Assembly (NCBI GenBank): GCA_030490835.1
Contig: CM059975.1
Coordinates: 30,660,133-30,724,132, forward strand
Length of the DNA: 64,000 nucleotides
From: Annona cherimola
Taxonomy: Eukaryota; Streptophyta; Magnoliopsida; Magnoliales; Annonaceae
Direction: 5' to 3'
Numbering within the stretch: position 1 is the first letter of the stretch; each line of letters starts with the position of its first letter. Under the pieces are notes generated by a model, which did not search any database, was not told where the DNA came from, and saw nothing but the letters and a program-made list of their open reading frames with translations. Made by a program: the position numbers and the translations under genes. Shown piece after piece: positions 1 through 9,740 of the stretch.

Positions 1-338
1 CCTTCGTTGTTTAATTTTAAAATAATTTTTGAAAAATCTAAACCATTTTTACTTGTTTATCCATATGTATTTATTATTTATTTATGATTCCAAAAATTAC
101 ATACATTGCACACCTTTATATACCACATTTAAAGCATATATTTTTCAATTTTTTAGTAACATATTCACTCTTGAAAGATACCGGTATTTACAAGAAATAA
201 ATTTCTAATAAAATTTATTTTTAGTGGCATAATAAAACAACATGTATTAAATATGATTAATGATTTAGATATTAAGAAATATATTTTTAAAATTTAAAAA
301 CCAAGAGTAAGTGCGGACACCTCCGTACTCACATAACT
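1..338. mobile_element. Fold-back MITE, family I, copy I2 (left end outside window)
   Basis: The interior and right end match the intact copy at 35735-36101 and a copy in an FKBP13 intron. The right end (about 300-338) carries a degenerate form of the terminal inverted repeat seen at 36065-36101. It is AT-rich and has no coding content. It ends about 140 bp before the WRNIP1 TATA-like box, so it forms the distal promoter of that gene. Family and boundary are inferred from comparison within this window only. Confidence 0.6.
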
Positions 339-479
339 ATTCCACCGTTCCTCTGTTTTCTGATATTCCGTAATTTTCTTTCCCCGCGGGCGACAGAGCG
401 ACGATGGGTTGTGCGCCCGCCGCTCTAACACCGCGAAAGTCGACGACGGCTGCTCTCTCTACTCAATCCTCACTCCTGC

Positions 480-486
480 TATAAAA
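480..486 (+). promoter_or_regulatory. TATA-like box upstream of the WRNIP1 gene
   Basis: TATAAAA lies 30 nt before the ATG at 516, at the edge of the GC-rich block that starts near 380. A start site about 30 nt downstream would fall on or next to the ATG. Either the leader is almost absent, the ATG at 528 (Met5) is used, or this motif is not the functional box. Confidence 0.35.
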
Positions 487-515
487 CCAGTACAAAACAG
501 AGGTGTCGAACGGCG

Positions 516-2153
516 ATGGTGAGAAACATGGAGCAGCTGCTGAGCATGGGTTTCTCGGAGGAACTCGCGGCGCAGGCGCTGGCAGCCACCGGTGGAAAAT
601 CCACCATCAAAGCCACCGAATGGATTCTCAATCAAAGATCAACCAACCCCATCTCAGCCGTCCATCCCTCCTCGTCCTCCCCCACTCCTCCTCCCGCCCC
701 TCCTCCCCCTCCTCCCGCCCAACCGATGCTCGATCGCTACTTCATTTTCCCCAAATCCCAATCCAATTCCAGCCCTCAAATCCCAGCTGTCGATCTCACC
801 TCCCCACCTTCCTCTCCTCCTCCCAAGCGCCCCAAGCTCAGCCCACTCTCCACCCCCCTCTACGACCGCGCCCGCCCCCGCTCCATCGATGACATCGTCG
901 GCCAAGACCATCTCCTTTCCATCCTCCGCTCCGCCATCTCCTCCCATCGCCTCCCCTCCATCCTCCTATGGGGACCCCCCGGCACCGGCAAGACTTCCAT
1001 CGCCCGGGCCATCTCCACCTCCATGCCGGCCTCCTACCGCGTCGTCTCCATCTCGCCCGTCACCGCCGGCGTCAAGGACGTCCGCGACGCCGTCGACGAA
1101 GCCCGCCGCGCCAAGAAGATGGGCGTCAGGACCGTGCTTTTCGTCGACGAGGTCCATCGTTTCAACAAATCCCAGCAGGACTCCTTCCTCCCCGTCATCG
1201 AGGACGGCAGCATCGTCTTCATGGGAGCCACCACCGAGAACCCCTCCTTCCACCTCATCACGCCGCTCCTCTCTCGCTGCCGGGTCCTTTGCCTCAACAA
1301 GCTCCAGCCCCAGCACATTGCGACGCTGCTCGAGCGGGCGGCTGCGGACGCCGAACGAGGGCTGCCCCGCAGCCTCCGCTCCGGCGGCAGCACCAGAGTG
1401 GAAGAAGACGCCGTCGAATTCCTCTCTCTGCATTGCGACGGGGATGCCCGGGTAGCGCTGAATGCTTTGGAAATCGCCGCGATGTCGGCCGCGGCGAGAA
1501 TCGACGGCGAGGGCCGATCGACCATCGACAGCGCGGCGTCGGTCGTCGTCACCGTAGACGACGCCAAGGAAGCAATGCAGTGCAAGCATCTGGCATATGA
1601 TCGAGCAGGTGAGGAGCACTACAACCTGATCAGCGCGCTCCACAAGTCGATGCGGGGGAGCGACCCGGACGCTTCCATCTACTGGCTGGCGAGGATGCTG
1701 GAAGGTGGGGAGGAGCCTCTGTACATTGCTCGGCGGCTGATCCGATTCGCGAGCGAGGATGTTGGGCTGGCCGACCCTGCTGCTCTCGGTCATGCCGTGG
1801 CCTGCTACCAGGCTTGCCATTTCATAGGCATGCCCGAGTGCAATGCGAACCTCGCACAGTGCGTTGCATACATGGCATTGGCGCCCAAGTCGGTGGCAGT
1901 CTACCGAGCGATCTCGGACGCTCAGCAGGCTGTAAGGGAATCCAAAGGGCAGAATGAAGGTGTTCCTTTGCATTTGAGGAATGCCCCCACGAAGTTGATG
2001 AAGGACATAGGATATGGGAAGGGCTATTTGTACCCACCTGATCACCCATCTTCTTCCCAGACTTACCTACCGCCGTCAATGCAAGGCCAGAAGTTCCTCC
2101 ACTGGTCGCCGTTGTCGTCATCGCCTCCTTCCAGCCAGCCTGATGGGAGCTGA
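516..2153 (+). CDS. WRNIP1: WRNIP1/MgsA-type AAA+ ATPase with UBA domain, intronless
   Basis: A 545-aa single-exon ORF. Residues about 4-42 form a UBA-like ubiquitin-binding domain (MEQLLSMGF start, ATEWIL end). Residues about 45-110 are a proline/serine-rich linker with PPPAPPPPPP and a basic KRPK patch that could be a nuclear signal. The AAA+ core follows: Walker A GPPGTGKT at 153-160, Walker B VLFVDE ending at D211-E212, sensor-1 GATTEN at 237-242. The C-terminal MgsA/WRNIP1 clamp-loader-like domain contains KSMRGSDPDASIYWLARML and a conserved NAPTKLMKDIGYGKGY stretch. The family (E. coli RarA, yeast Mgs1, human WRNIP1) acts at stalled replication forks. Animal WRNIP1 has a UBZ finger where this protein has a UBA. 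The coding sequence is strongly GC-rich against AT-rich flanks. ATG 516 begins the longest ORF and Met5 (528) is a possible alternative. Identity is secure; function is inferred from family. Confidence 0.93.
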   Translation: MVRNMEQLLSMGFSEELAAQALAATGGKSTIKATEWILNQRSTNPISAVHPSSSSPTPPPAPPPPPPAQPMLDRYFIFPKSQSNSSPQIPAVDLTSPPSSPPPKRPKLSPLSTPLYDRARPRSIDDIVGQDHLLSILRSAISSHRLPSILLWGPPGTGKTSIARAISTSMPASYRVVSISPVTAGVKDVRDAVDEARRAKKMGVRTVLFVDEVHRFNKSQQDSFLPVIEDGSIVFMGATTENPSFHLITPLLSRCRVLCLNKLQPQHIATLLERAAADAERGLPRSLRSGGSTRVEEDAVEFLSLHCDGDARVALNALEIAAMSAAARIDGEGRSTIDSAASVVVTVDDAKEAMQCKHLAYDRAGEEHYNLISALHKSMRGSDPDASIYWLARMLEGGEEPLYIARRLIRFASEDVGLADPAALGHAVACYQACHFIGMPECNANLAQCVAYMALAPKSVAVYRAISDAQQAVRESKGQNEGVPLHLRNAPTKLMKDIGYGKGYLYPPDHPSSSQTYLPPSMQGQKFLHWSPLSSSPPSSQPDGS

Positions 2154-2790
2154 ATTTCTACACGGTGGTTGGTTTCTTTTGTTATTTGGTTTCAAAAAGT
2201 TTTTTTTTTTATTTTATTTAAAATATGTACTGTTCAGGATGCTAACAATGTTAATTTAACAAAATTCCCAATGGTAATTTTGTATTGTGTATAATATCAG
2301 TTAAAGAAAAATGCAATTGTACGTCTTCATGGGCTTTCTATTTTTGGATTCTCTTCTAACACGGGTTGCAGGATTGTCTGTTAGAAATATGCTCTGGAAA
2401 TGAATCTGCACAATTTTATTGGATAGTCTTATGAGTCTTCTTGGCTGATTGAATGAGTGGTTTACCTCAAAGCTCCAGGGAGTATGTAAATTGTCAAAAT
2501 CATATCCTATTCCAATTGGGGTAGAATGCTTACAGCTGAATTTAGTTGGGTTGATAAGCAATTCATTCACAATCACTAGAACATGGTTGCAGAGCCACAC
2601 TGCTGAAGTTCGGATAGTCTAGACTTATGTCCACTTGATTGAATTGAATTGAATTGAATTGAATTGACAGATTTTAATTAAAAACAGCTTTGCATGATGA
2701 CCTTGGTAACTTGGTTCCCTGTTAGATGAAATGAAATAAATCTCTTTAGCTCAAAGACAGGAGAGTCCACGATCCTAGGAATAATCAGAA
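2154..2790. other. 3' flank of WRNIP1, no gene seen
   Basis: AT-rich downstream region that should include the WRNIP1 3'UTR. A GAATT pentanucleotide microsatellite sits at about 2640-2665. No coding region is supported. Confidence 0.6.
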
Positions 2791-3113
2791 AGCAGTGATG
2801 TCTTCTTAGGCTACTGCTAAAGATATGGAGCATTTATTCCATTCGGAGGATCTGCCGAACTGACTTTTGGCAGATTAACATTCTGTTTGATTTTTTCATT
2901 TATTAGTCTCTAGTGGAAGATCTCATCGGGAGGCCTGATAGAGAGACATCAGGAGCAGTGATGTCTTGTTAATCTACTGTTAAAAGATGTGGAACATTTA
3001 TTCGATTCAGAGGATCTGCCGAACTGAAGTTTGGCAGATTAATATTCTGTTTGATTTTATCATTTATTAGTCTCTAGAGAAGATTTCATCAGGAGGCCTG
3101 ATGGGGAGACATC
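2791..3113. repeat. Two-unit tandem duplication, about 160 bp per unit
   Basis: Unit 1 is 2791-2950 and unit 2 is 2954-3113. Both begin AGCAGTGATGTCTT and share GAGGATCTGCCGAACTGA, TTGGCAGATTAA, TTATTAGTCTCTAG and AGGCCTGAT blocks with scattered substitutions, so the duplication is not recent. No coding content. Confidence 0.85.
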
Positions 3114-4189
3114 CACGTCCTTAGGTAAGATAGTTTGGCTGGAAAAGTAAGGTTGGTTTTGTGATTGCTCAACTTGGGAGAAAAGATCAGAAATGCCATT
3201 TTCAGATTAGTGAAGTAGGATTTGTAAAGTTGAATTAAAGCGGCCAGAACAAGAAGTAACATGATTATGCCAGTGGAAGACTTCCTGTAGAGGTTGTTCA
3301 TCGTTGGGAGGAGAGTAGTATTGTAGGAATGTGGAGCAGAACAATGTGGATACCATACAGTTTGTAACATCCTTAAATCATGCCATCCCGGTTCTCGACG
3401 GCCGTCGGATTAGCGTTTTGGTTAAATTTTTGACTTGTATTGAAAACTCAACATATGTCCTACGTGAAGGTATTTTTTACAAAATCAATTTCTAGGGGGA
3501 AACCTTGTGAAATTGTAAAAAGATGGACCTGCGAATGCAAATAACCCTAAATAGATGACAGCAACCTGTCTCCAAGCACAAGTGTACGGGTCAAAGACTA
3601 AACACGATAGAATTTCTGTTGTTGATGTTCGATTGGCGTAATTGGCTAATTGCAATCATTAGTTTAAATGGAGGAGACACTTCATTTCGTGCTCGTGGAG
3701 TGTCGGGATAGCAGGCAATAGGATGGAAAGGTAGTGCTTCTCTTAAAAATTCTCTTGCTTGGATTGGATGCCCGTGGAGATGTGAGAAAGGGAAATTATT
3801 ACGCCCCGAATCTCTCTCTTTTTTTATTAAGTATTATACACACTGTGTTCTCTGATATTACAAATAAAGCTCTTTTAAAACTCTCGTATTTGGAGAAACA
3901 GTCTCGTAAATACCCCACGCTTTCCAGAAACACCCATATAATTATCTTTCTCATTTAAGGTAGAAGACAATAAAAAAACATCTTAATTGTGTAATTAATC
4001 TACCTTTCATTTATTTTCTTCAAAAAATTTTCCCTTTTTTTTTTAAATGCCAAATGCCAAATACATCCAAAATTTTAAAGATGCTACCAAGGTAAGGTTG
4101 ATATTGCCTGAAAAGTGAATCAATCAGTGTAACTAGAAAATGTCAATAATTCAATATAGCCGGGTGTGTGGAAATGTCACGCGGCCACT
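3114..4189. other. Intergenic region with possible LTR remnants
   Basis: No gene supported. TGTAACATCC at 3363 and TTACGCCCCGAATC near 3800 resemble the 5' starts of plant Ty3/gypsy LTRs, but no partner LTR, TSD or internal domain is visible, so this is only a suggestion. Confidence 0.35.
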
Positions 4190-4505
4190 TATTTTATAAA
4201 AAACTTATTCAATACACCCTTTTTTATTTTTTTTCAATTTTTTTTACAAAACTGTTAATATAAGTGTATTTAACATCTTTATAAATTTTTACCATTTTTA
4301 GAATATTTTAGATATTTATTTTTTATTTTTGAAAATCAGTGGAAATTACCTAAAATGCCACTGATTTTCAAAAATAAAAAATAAATATCTAAAATACTCC
4401 AAAATGGTAAAAATTTATACACACAGTAAATACATATAGATTAACATTATTTTAAAATTTTTTTGAAAAAGAATAAAAAAAATAGCTGCATGCTCCTGGG
4501 TGCAT
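4190..4505. mobile_element. Fold-back MITE, family D, copy D1
   Basis: Two inverted arms centred near 4350. Left arm TTTTTACAAAACTGTTAATA and TAAGTGTATTTAACATC are mirrored by AAATACATATAGATTAACA and a long A/T stretch on the right. It shares its core with D2 (29876-30172) and D3 (17285-17930). The ends carry CCTGGGTGCAT-type motifs. Non-coding. Confidence 0.6.
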
Positions 4506-4547
4506 GCGATTGGGATCCGAATATGTAACTATCAACTTTTAAAAAAA

Positions 4548-4856
4548 GATAACCGTCAATTTTTTTAAAATATGTAGTTTGGATAATGATATTGTACATC
4601 TAGGCGTAACTTCTTGTAAATTCATTTTCTATGGGCCCAAGTATATTTAGTTCATATATTAAATTTTACCATTTATTTTTTTTTATATTTTTGTAAATTC
4701 TTAAAAATAAAAATTTCCACTTATCTCAGGCTCCTTAGATCTCACATTCCTCCGCACATGAAAAATGTAAAATACTCAAAGTTGCTACTTAGCTAAGTTA
4801 CAATAGGATGTACAATATCATTATTCAGATAGTTTATGAAAAAAATTTATTTTCGA
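4548..4856. mobile_element. Fold-back MITE, family E
   Basis: Terminal inverted repeats of about 50 bp: TGGATAATGATATTGTACAT (from 4573) is mirrored by ATGTACAATATCATTATTCA (from 4809), with weaker complementarity continuing inward and outward. Single copy in this window, no ORF. Confidence 0.65.
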
Positions 4857-4947
4857 AATGACGAATAAATGCTAACACAAGATAAATGTATGGTATCATT
4901 CTCCATGCACCCAGTTGCATCGAACTGATTGCCACACACACACACAC

Positions 4948-5335
4948 ATATGAGAACCTTTCTTATGCATTTGTCTGCACCGTAATTGACGATGCATTTG
5001 ACCCAAAATGGGCTCCACATGTACTTAAATGTATTGATACTTTATACAATCATTTATCTATATATAAATTTTTTAGTAAATGGTTTACGTGTTAAAAAAT
5101 AACTTTAAAGTTGTTATTTACAACAAACTATTTTATTATGTTGAATATGTACTATTTTCAGATAGGTCCATACACATATCCAATTGGGATGAAAATTGGT
5201 ATGTTAATAGAATATATAATTGTAAACATAATGAATAGAGTATATTATAATTTTATGATCATATGGGGCCCATTTTGAGGTAATTGCACCTTAATTTTGG
5301 TGAGTGATGCTACACCTGAATATTTCTCTCTATAT
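4948..5335. mobile_element. Fold-back MITE, family A, copy A1
   Basis: Diagnostic family A blocks are present: CCAAAATGGGCTCCACATG near the left end, TTACAACAAACTATTTTATT in the centre and TATGGGGCCCATTTTGAGG near the right end. The copy is bounded by TATA microsatellite and immediately followed by A2 in opposite orientation. ORFs called here are chance frames. Confidence 0.7.
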
Positions 5336-5340
5336 ATATA

Positions 5341-5690
5341 AACCAAAATTATGGTGCAAATACCTCAAAATGGGCCCCACATGATTATAAAATTATAATC
5401 TACTCTACTCATTGTATTTAGACTAATGTGTTCTATTATCATACTAATTTTCATCCCAATTGGTTATGTGTATAAACCTCATCTGAAAATAATACAAATT
5501 CAACGTAATAAAATAGTTTGATATAAATAACAAATTTAAAGTACTTTTTTCAACGTGTAAACTATTTGCTATAAAATTTGTATATGGATAAATGATTGTA
5601 TAAAACATCAATAGATTTAAGTACATGTGGGGTCCATTTTAGGCTAAATATACGATAAGTTCCAGTGCAAGCAAATACACAGAAAGATAT
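5341..5690. mobile_element. Fold-back MITE, family A, copy A2 (inverted)
   Basis: The same element as A1 in opposite orientation, reading CAAAATGGGCCCCACATGAT near the left end and ATGTGGGGTCCATTTTAGG near the right. The A1-A2 pair is head-to-head across about 5 bp, so it forms a larger imperfect inverted repeat. Confidence 0.7.
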
Positions 5691-5727
5691 CTCATATATA
5701 TATATATATATTTATACATATATTGGT

Positions 5728-5945
5728 CTCAATTCTATGTAACCTGGTTACATAGAAGCGAACCCATGTAACCCCTTGAAAATCTAAAATTTTGATTCTT
5801 AATAAAAATATATATTCATATGTAAATTATGAAAAACACTTAGATCTATTTACACATGTATTAGAATGTAATAATACTTTACAGAATTATTTAGTCATAT
5901 AGAAATGATATACATACATTAGATAAACAACTCTCTGTATATATA
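5728..5945. mobile_element. Fold-back MITE, family B, copy B1 (right half missing)
   Basis: Starts with the family B terminal hairpin (CTATGTAACCTGGTTACATA, 5738-5757) and continues through AGAATGTAATAATACTTTA. It then breaks into a TATA repeat where intact copies (B2, B5) continue for another 280 bp. Confidence 0.65.
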
Positions 5946-5959
5946 TATACATATATATG

Positions 5960-6345
5960 AGAAATATTCAGGTGCAGTTTCACTGTACCACAATTATGGT
6001 ACAGTTGCCTCAAAATGGGCCTCACATGATCATAAAAATTATAATCTACTCCACCTATTGTATTTAGAATTATGTATTCTATTACCATACCAATTTTCAT
6101 CTCAATTGAATTTGCATGGACCCCATCTAAAAATGGTACAAATTTAATGTAATGAAATAATTTGATGTAAATAACAACTTTAAAGTTGTTTCTTCAACAT
6201 ATAAGTCATTCGCTATAAATTTATGTATGGATAAATGATTATATAAAGTATTAATATATTTAAGTATATGTAGGACTTATTTTGGGCCAAATGCACTGTT
6301 AATTATGGCGCAACTTCACTGTACAGAAAAGATTTTTTTTTCTCT
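5960..6345. mobile_element. Fold-back MITE, family A, copy A3
   Basis: Left end AGGTGCAGTTTCACTGTACC, then CAAAATGGGCCTCACATGAT, centre TTTGATGTAAATAACAACTT and right end ATGGCGCAACTTCACTGTAC. Same orientation as A2. Non-coding. Confidence 0.7.
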
Positions 6346-6359
6346 CTCTGTATATATAT

Positions 6360-6755
6360 AAGAACCTATCTGGTGCAGTGCACCCGTACCATAATAATGG
6401 TACATTTAGCCAAAAATGGGTCCCACACACATTAAACTATGATTAAACTTTACATAATCATTTATTCTTATATAAATTTTATTGCAAATAATTTACATGT
6501 TGAAAAAACTAATTTAAAATTGTTATTTACATCAAACTATTTTATTACATTGAATTTGTACTATTTTTAGATGGGGTCCATACACATATCCAATTGAGAT
6601 GAAAATTAATATGGTAATAGGGTACATTATTCTAAATACAATGAGTGGAATAGATTATAATTTTATGATTATGTGAGGCCCATTTTGAGGCAAGTGCATC
6701 ATAATTATGGAGCAGATGCACTGTACTTGAATATTACTATATATATAGAGAGAGA
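6360..6755. mobile_element. Fold-back MITE, family A, copy A4
   Basis: Left end CTGGTGCAGTGCACCCGTAC, right end GAGCAGATGCACTGTACTTG. Same orientation as A1. It directly abuts the palindromic copy A5. Confidence 0.7.
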
Positions 6756-6756
6756 G

Positions 6757-7080
6757 CAGTTCCGGTGCAGCGTCACTACACCGGAACAGCGGTACAATGA
6801 CCCAAAAATGGGCCCCACATGATCATGAAATCATGATCTACTCCACCCATTGTATTTAGAATAATGTATTCTATTACCATACCAATTTTTATCCCAATCA
6901 GATACTTTAAAGTTGTTATTTTCATCAAACTATTTTTATAGTTTGATGAAAATAACAACTTTAAAGTATCTGATTGGGATAAAAATTGGTATGGTAATAG
7001 AATACATTATTCTAAATACAATGGGTGGAGTAGATCATGATTTCATGATCATGTGGGGCCCATTACAGCGATGCTGCATA
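6757..7080. mobile_element. Fold-back MITE, family A, copy A5, with a perfect 258-bp palindrome
   Basis: Positions 6807-6933 are the exact reverse complement of 6938-7064, with a 4-nt TTTT loop at 6934-6937. I compared both 127-nt arms base by base and found no mismatch. Other A copies are unequal fold-backs with diverged arms. This one looks like half an element duplicated as an inverted repeat, because the central spacer found in A3 or A4 is gone. A transcript would form an almost perfect long hairpin. Confidence 0.9.
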
Positions 7081-7106
7081 GGAATATAATCCATATATAT
7101 ATATAA

Positions 7107-7486
7107 AATGATCTTGTTAGCTCGAGCTAAGCAAATCATTGCTTAGCCTACCTCGAAAAATTGATTTAAAAGATTTTTTTGATTTTTTTCTCTATACACT
7201 TATTTATCTAAGTGTATTTAACATATAAACCAAGTTTTACCATTTTTGAATATGAGTATATACTTTTTTTGAGATTTTTAAACATCTATATGTATATATG
7301 TATTGAAAATACCGCTATCTTTAAAAATCTTTTAAAAATATATACACATATTCAAAAATGGTAAAACTTGATTTATATGTTAATAAACAAGTGTACGAAG
7401 AAAAAAGTAAAAAAAAAAATTTAATCAGTTTTTGGATGTGGGCTAAGCAAGACATTTGTTTAGCCCAAACTAACAAGATCACTTCT
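7107..7486. mobile_element. Fold-back MITE, family C, copy C1
   Basis: Left end ATGATCTTGTTAGCTCGAGC, right end CCCAAACTAACAAGATCA. The whole is an imperfect inverted repeat of about 190 bp per arm (AAACCAAGTTTTACCATTTT mirrored by AAAATGGTAAAACTTGATTT). The 67-aa frame in it is a chance ORF. Confidence 0.75.
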
Positions 7487-7849
7487 CTCTCTGTGTTGAT
7501 GGAATCCATTTCATCAGAGCAATGTCAAAGAATGGTTGATTGGGTTGAGCCACCACGATGATTGAATCCTATTGAGTCTAATATAAAAAATCGATAGGTC
7601 TGCACTTGTTCGAATTACAATTTTTTCTATCTTGATGAAGGGATATTTTACTTCAATCGGTAAGAGACCATGTTCAAGACTATGCTCTCTATACAAATGT
7701 AAGACAGAAGCTCTCCCCAATAAACAGGAGATAAATGCTCTCCCTCATGGGTGAACTAACACAAAGGCTAGGATATCATCTAATTAGGCTATGCCTCACG
7801 TGAAAAATGTTGAAAACGTAATTTTAAAATTAATATTTAGGTGGTGTTT

Positions 7850-8403
7850 GTTTATACTAAAAACAATTTAAGGTGTATTTGGGAATGAATAAAACTTTTG
7901 ATGAAAAATTTTGGAGAATAAAAGTCATCAAAAGATATGGTATGATAGGGGTAATGATGAGGAGTAAAGAGGATAAAGTTAAAATAGATAGATTAGTTGT
8001 ATGAGTAATTGTGTAGAAATGATTGAAAAATAGGGTAGTTGTATAGGAAAATGTGAAAAAATAATTAAAAAATATGATAATTATGGAGAGTGAAAAGTTT
8101 TAGATCGAAAAGTTTTAATTTGACATTTTATACTCATTGCCAAACACACCCTTAAACTAAAACTTTTTAATCTAAACCTTTTTGCTCTTCGCAACTACCT
8201 TATTATTTTTTTTACTTCTTCCTATATAATTATCCTACTTTTCAATCTTTTTTACATAACTTCTCATATATTTAACATATCTGTTTTAACCTTATTTTTT
8301 TACTCATCATCATTATCCTTATCATATCATACTATTTTCCCATTTCAAAAACTTTTACACAATTTTTTTTTATCAAAAGTTTTATCGCTTTCTAAACATA
8401 CCC
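7850..8403. mobile_element. Tourist-like MITE, family H, copy H2, interrupted by H1
   Basis: Left end GGTGGTGTTTGTTTAT with TTA at 7847-7849; right end CTAAACATACCC followed by TTA at 8404-8406. H1 splits it at 7871-8151. TTA duplications and the G/C-run TGTTTG termini are typical of Tourist/PIF-Harbinger MITEs. No transposase. Confidence 0.75.
7871..8151. mobile_element. Tourist-like MITE, family H, copy H1, nested in H2
   Basis: 281 bp from AGGTGTATTTGGGAATG to GCCAAACACACCC, flanked by TTA at 7868-7870 and 8152-8154. The internal motif GTGAAAAGTTTTAGAT and the run of ATAGG..GTAGTTGTATAGG repeats are shared with H3, H7 and H8. Confidence 0.8.
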
Positions 8404-8632
8404 TTAATATTAAACCATATGTTTATAGTGTTAGTTTTACATTTTGAGAAGTAATCCTCTTAGCCAGGCTAAGTAAATGTTTCACTTAGTCCACTTTAAA
8501 AAATCTATTTACATTATTTTTTTTTTACTTTTTTCTTCATACACTTGTTTATTTAAGTGTATTGAACATATAAACTAAGTTTTACTATTTTTCGATGCTT
8601 GTATATATATTTTTTAAGATTTTTAAATATTA

Positions 8633-9135
8633 GATCCACTTCTATGTAACTAGGTTACGTCAAATTTTAAGATTATGTTGCTAGATAGAAAATCTATCAT
8701 TCATTCATTTAACATTATTGTTTATTTACAAGAGCAAGTTTCATCCAAATCCAATACGCGCATAAGCCATAATTGCTCAAAAATTAGTACATTCACGTGT
8801 AAATTAGAAAAAATGCTTAAATTCATTCACATATGTATTGAAATGTAATAATACTTTATAGAATCATGTGTCCATGTAGTAATGATATTTTAAATGGTTT
8901 AGATATTGAAATACTATTTAAAAATTGATATTTAGTATTAAATTATTTTATTACATTAATTTTACATATTTGTAAATGAAGCCCATATAGAGTGATGTTA
9001 GACAAATAAATGAATTTTCATAATAATATAAGTAATATTAAACACAATAGATGAAGTGAATTTTTCATTAACTATCTAAATGTTGAAAATGGAAGGAGTT
9101 CCGGAGAAAAGGGTTTTCATAGAAGCATCCCTGCC
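8633..9135. mobile_element. Fold-back MITE, family B, copy B2 (Mutator-like TSD)
   Basis: 503 bp, from GATCCACTTCTATGTAAC to TCATAGAAGCATCCCTGCC. Flanks TAAATATTA (8624-8632) and TAAATATAG (9136-9144) match at 7 of 9 bases, the 9-bp size expected for Mutator-type insertion. Arms are inverted over about 200 bp. No transposase. Confidence 0.75.
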
Positions 9136-9157
9136 TAAATATAGAGGTATTTTAAAT

Positions 9158-9549
9158 GAGAGTTATTTCGGTGCAACGCTACTGCATCGGAACAACATTA
9201 CATTTGCCCATTTTTGGGCCTCACATATATTAGAATATAACGAAATGTTATATAATCATTTATCCCTATATAAATTTTATAGCAAATGGTTTACATGTTG
9301 AAAAATTATTTTAAAGTTGTTATTTACATTAAACTATTTTATTACGTTGAATTTGTACCATTTTCAGATGGGGTTTGTATACATATTCGATTGGGATGAA
9401 AATTGATATGGTAATCGAACACATTATTCTAAATATAATGGGTGGAGTAGATTATAACTTTATCATCATGTGGGGCCCATTTTGACGCCACTGCACTGTA
9501 ATTACGATACAATGGTACGATGCAGTAGCGTTGCACATGAAAATCTCTC
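9158..9549. mobile_element. Fold-back MITE, family A, copy A6, with exact 9-bp TSD
   Basis: 392 bp, starting GAGAGTTATTTCGGTGCAAC and ending GTTGCACATGAAAATCTCTC. It is flanked by identical ATTTTAAAT at 9149-9157 and 9550-9558. This is the clearest family A boundary here and supports Mutator-like mobilisation. Confidence 0.85.
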
Positions 9550-9740
9550 ATTTTAAATACATATATATGTTTAAAAATCTCAAAAAAAATATATACATAA
9601 AAAATAGTAAAACTAAGTTTATATGCTAAATATATTTAGATAAACAAGTACATAAAGAAAAAATAAAAAAGTGTTGTAAATGAATTTTTCTAAGTGGGCT
9701 AAGCAGCTAAGCGAGACATTTGCTTAGCCTGAACTAACAT

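Larger units (their letters stand above)
8447..9740. mobile_element. Fold-back MITE, family C, copy C2, split by B2 and A6
   Basis: The left arm 8447-8632 (TAATCCTCTTAGCCAGGCTA start) and right arm 9559-9740 (TTTGCTTAGCCTGAACTAAC end) together reproduce C1. Two other MITEs, B2 (8633-9135) and A6 (9158-9549), sit in the middle, each with a readable 9-bp target duplication. Confidence 0.75.

Noticed and set aside
592..1600. Long Pro/Ser/Arg-rich ORFs in other frames over WRNIP1 (592-1455, 968-1600, 966-2045 minus)
   Set aside because: GC-rich coding sequence opens alternative frames. The frame at 516-2153 alone carries Walker, sensor and MgsA motifs.
6807..7064. Palindrome as a MIRNA gene or terminator
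   Set aside because: Position within a MITE array and perfect long arms point to a fold-back transposon; no evidence for a discrete miRNA duplex.
4920..7080. CRISPR-like or tandem-repeat array
   Set aside because: The repeats are whole fold-back elements in alternating orientation, not short direct repeats with unique spacers.
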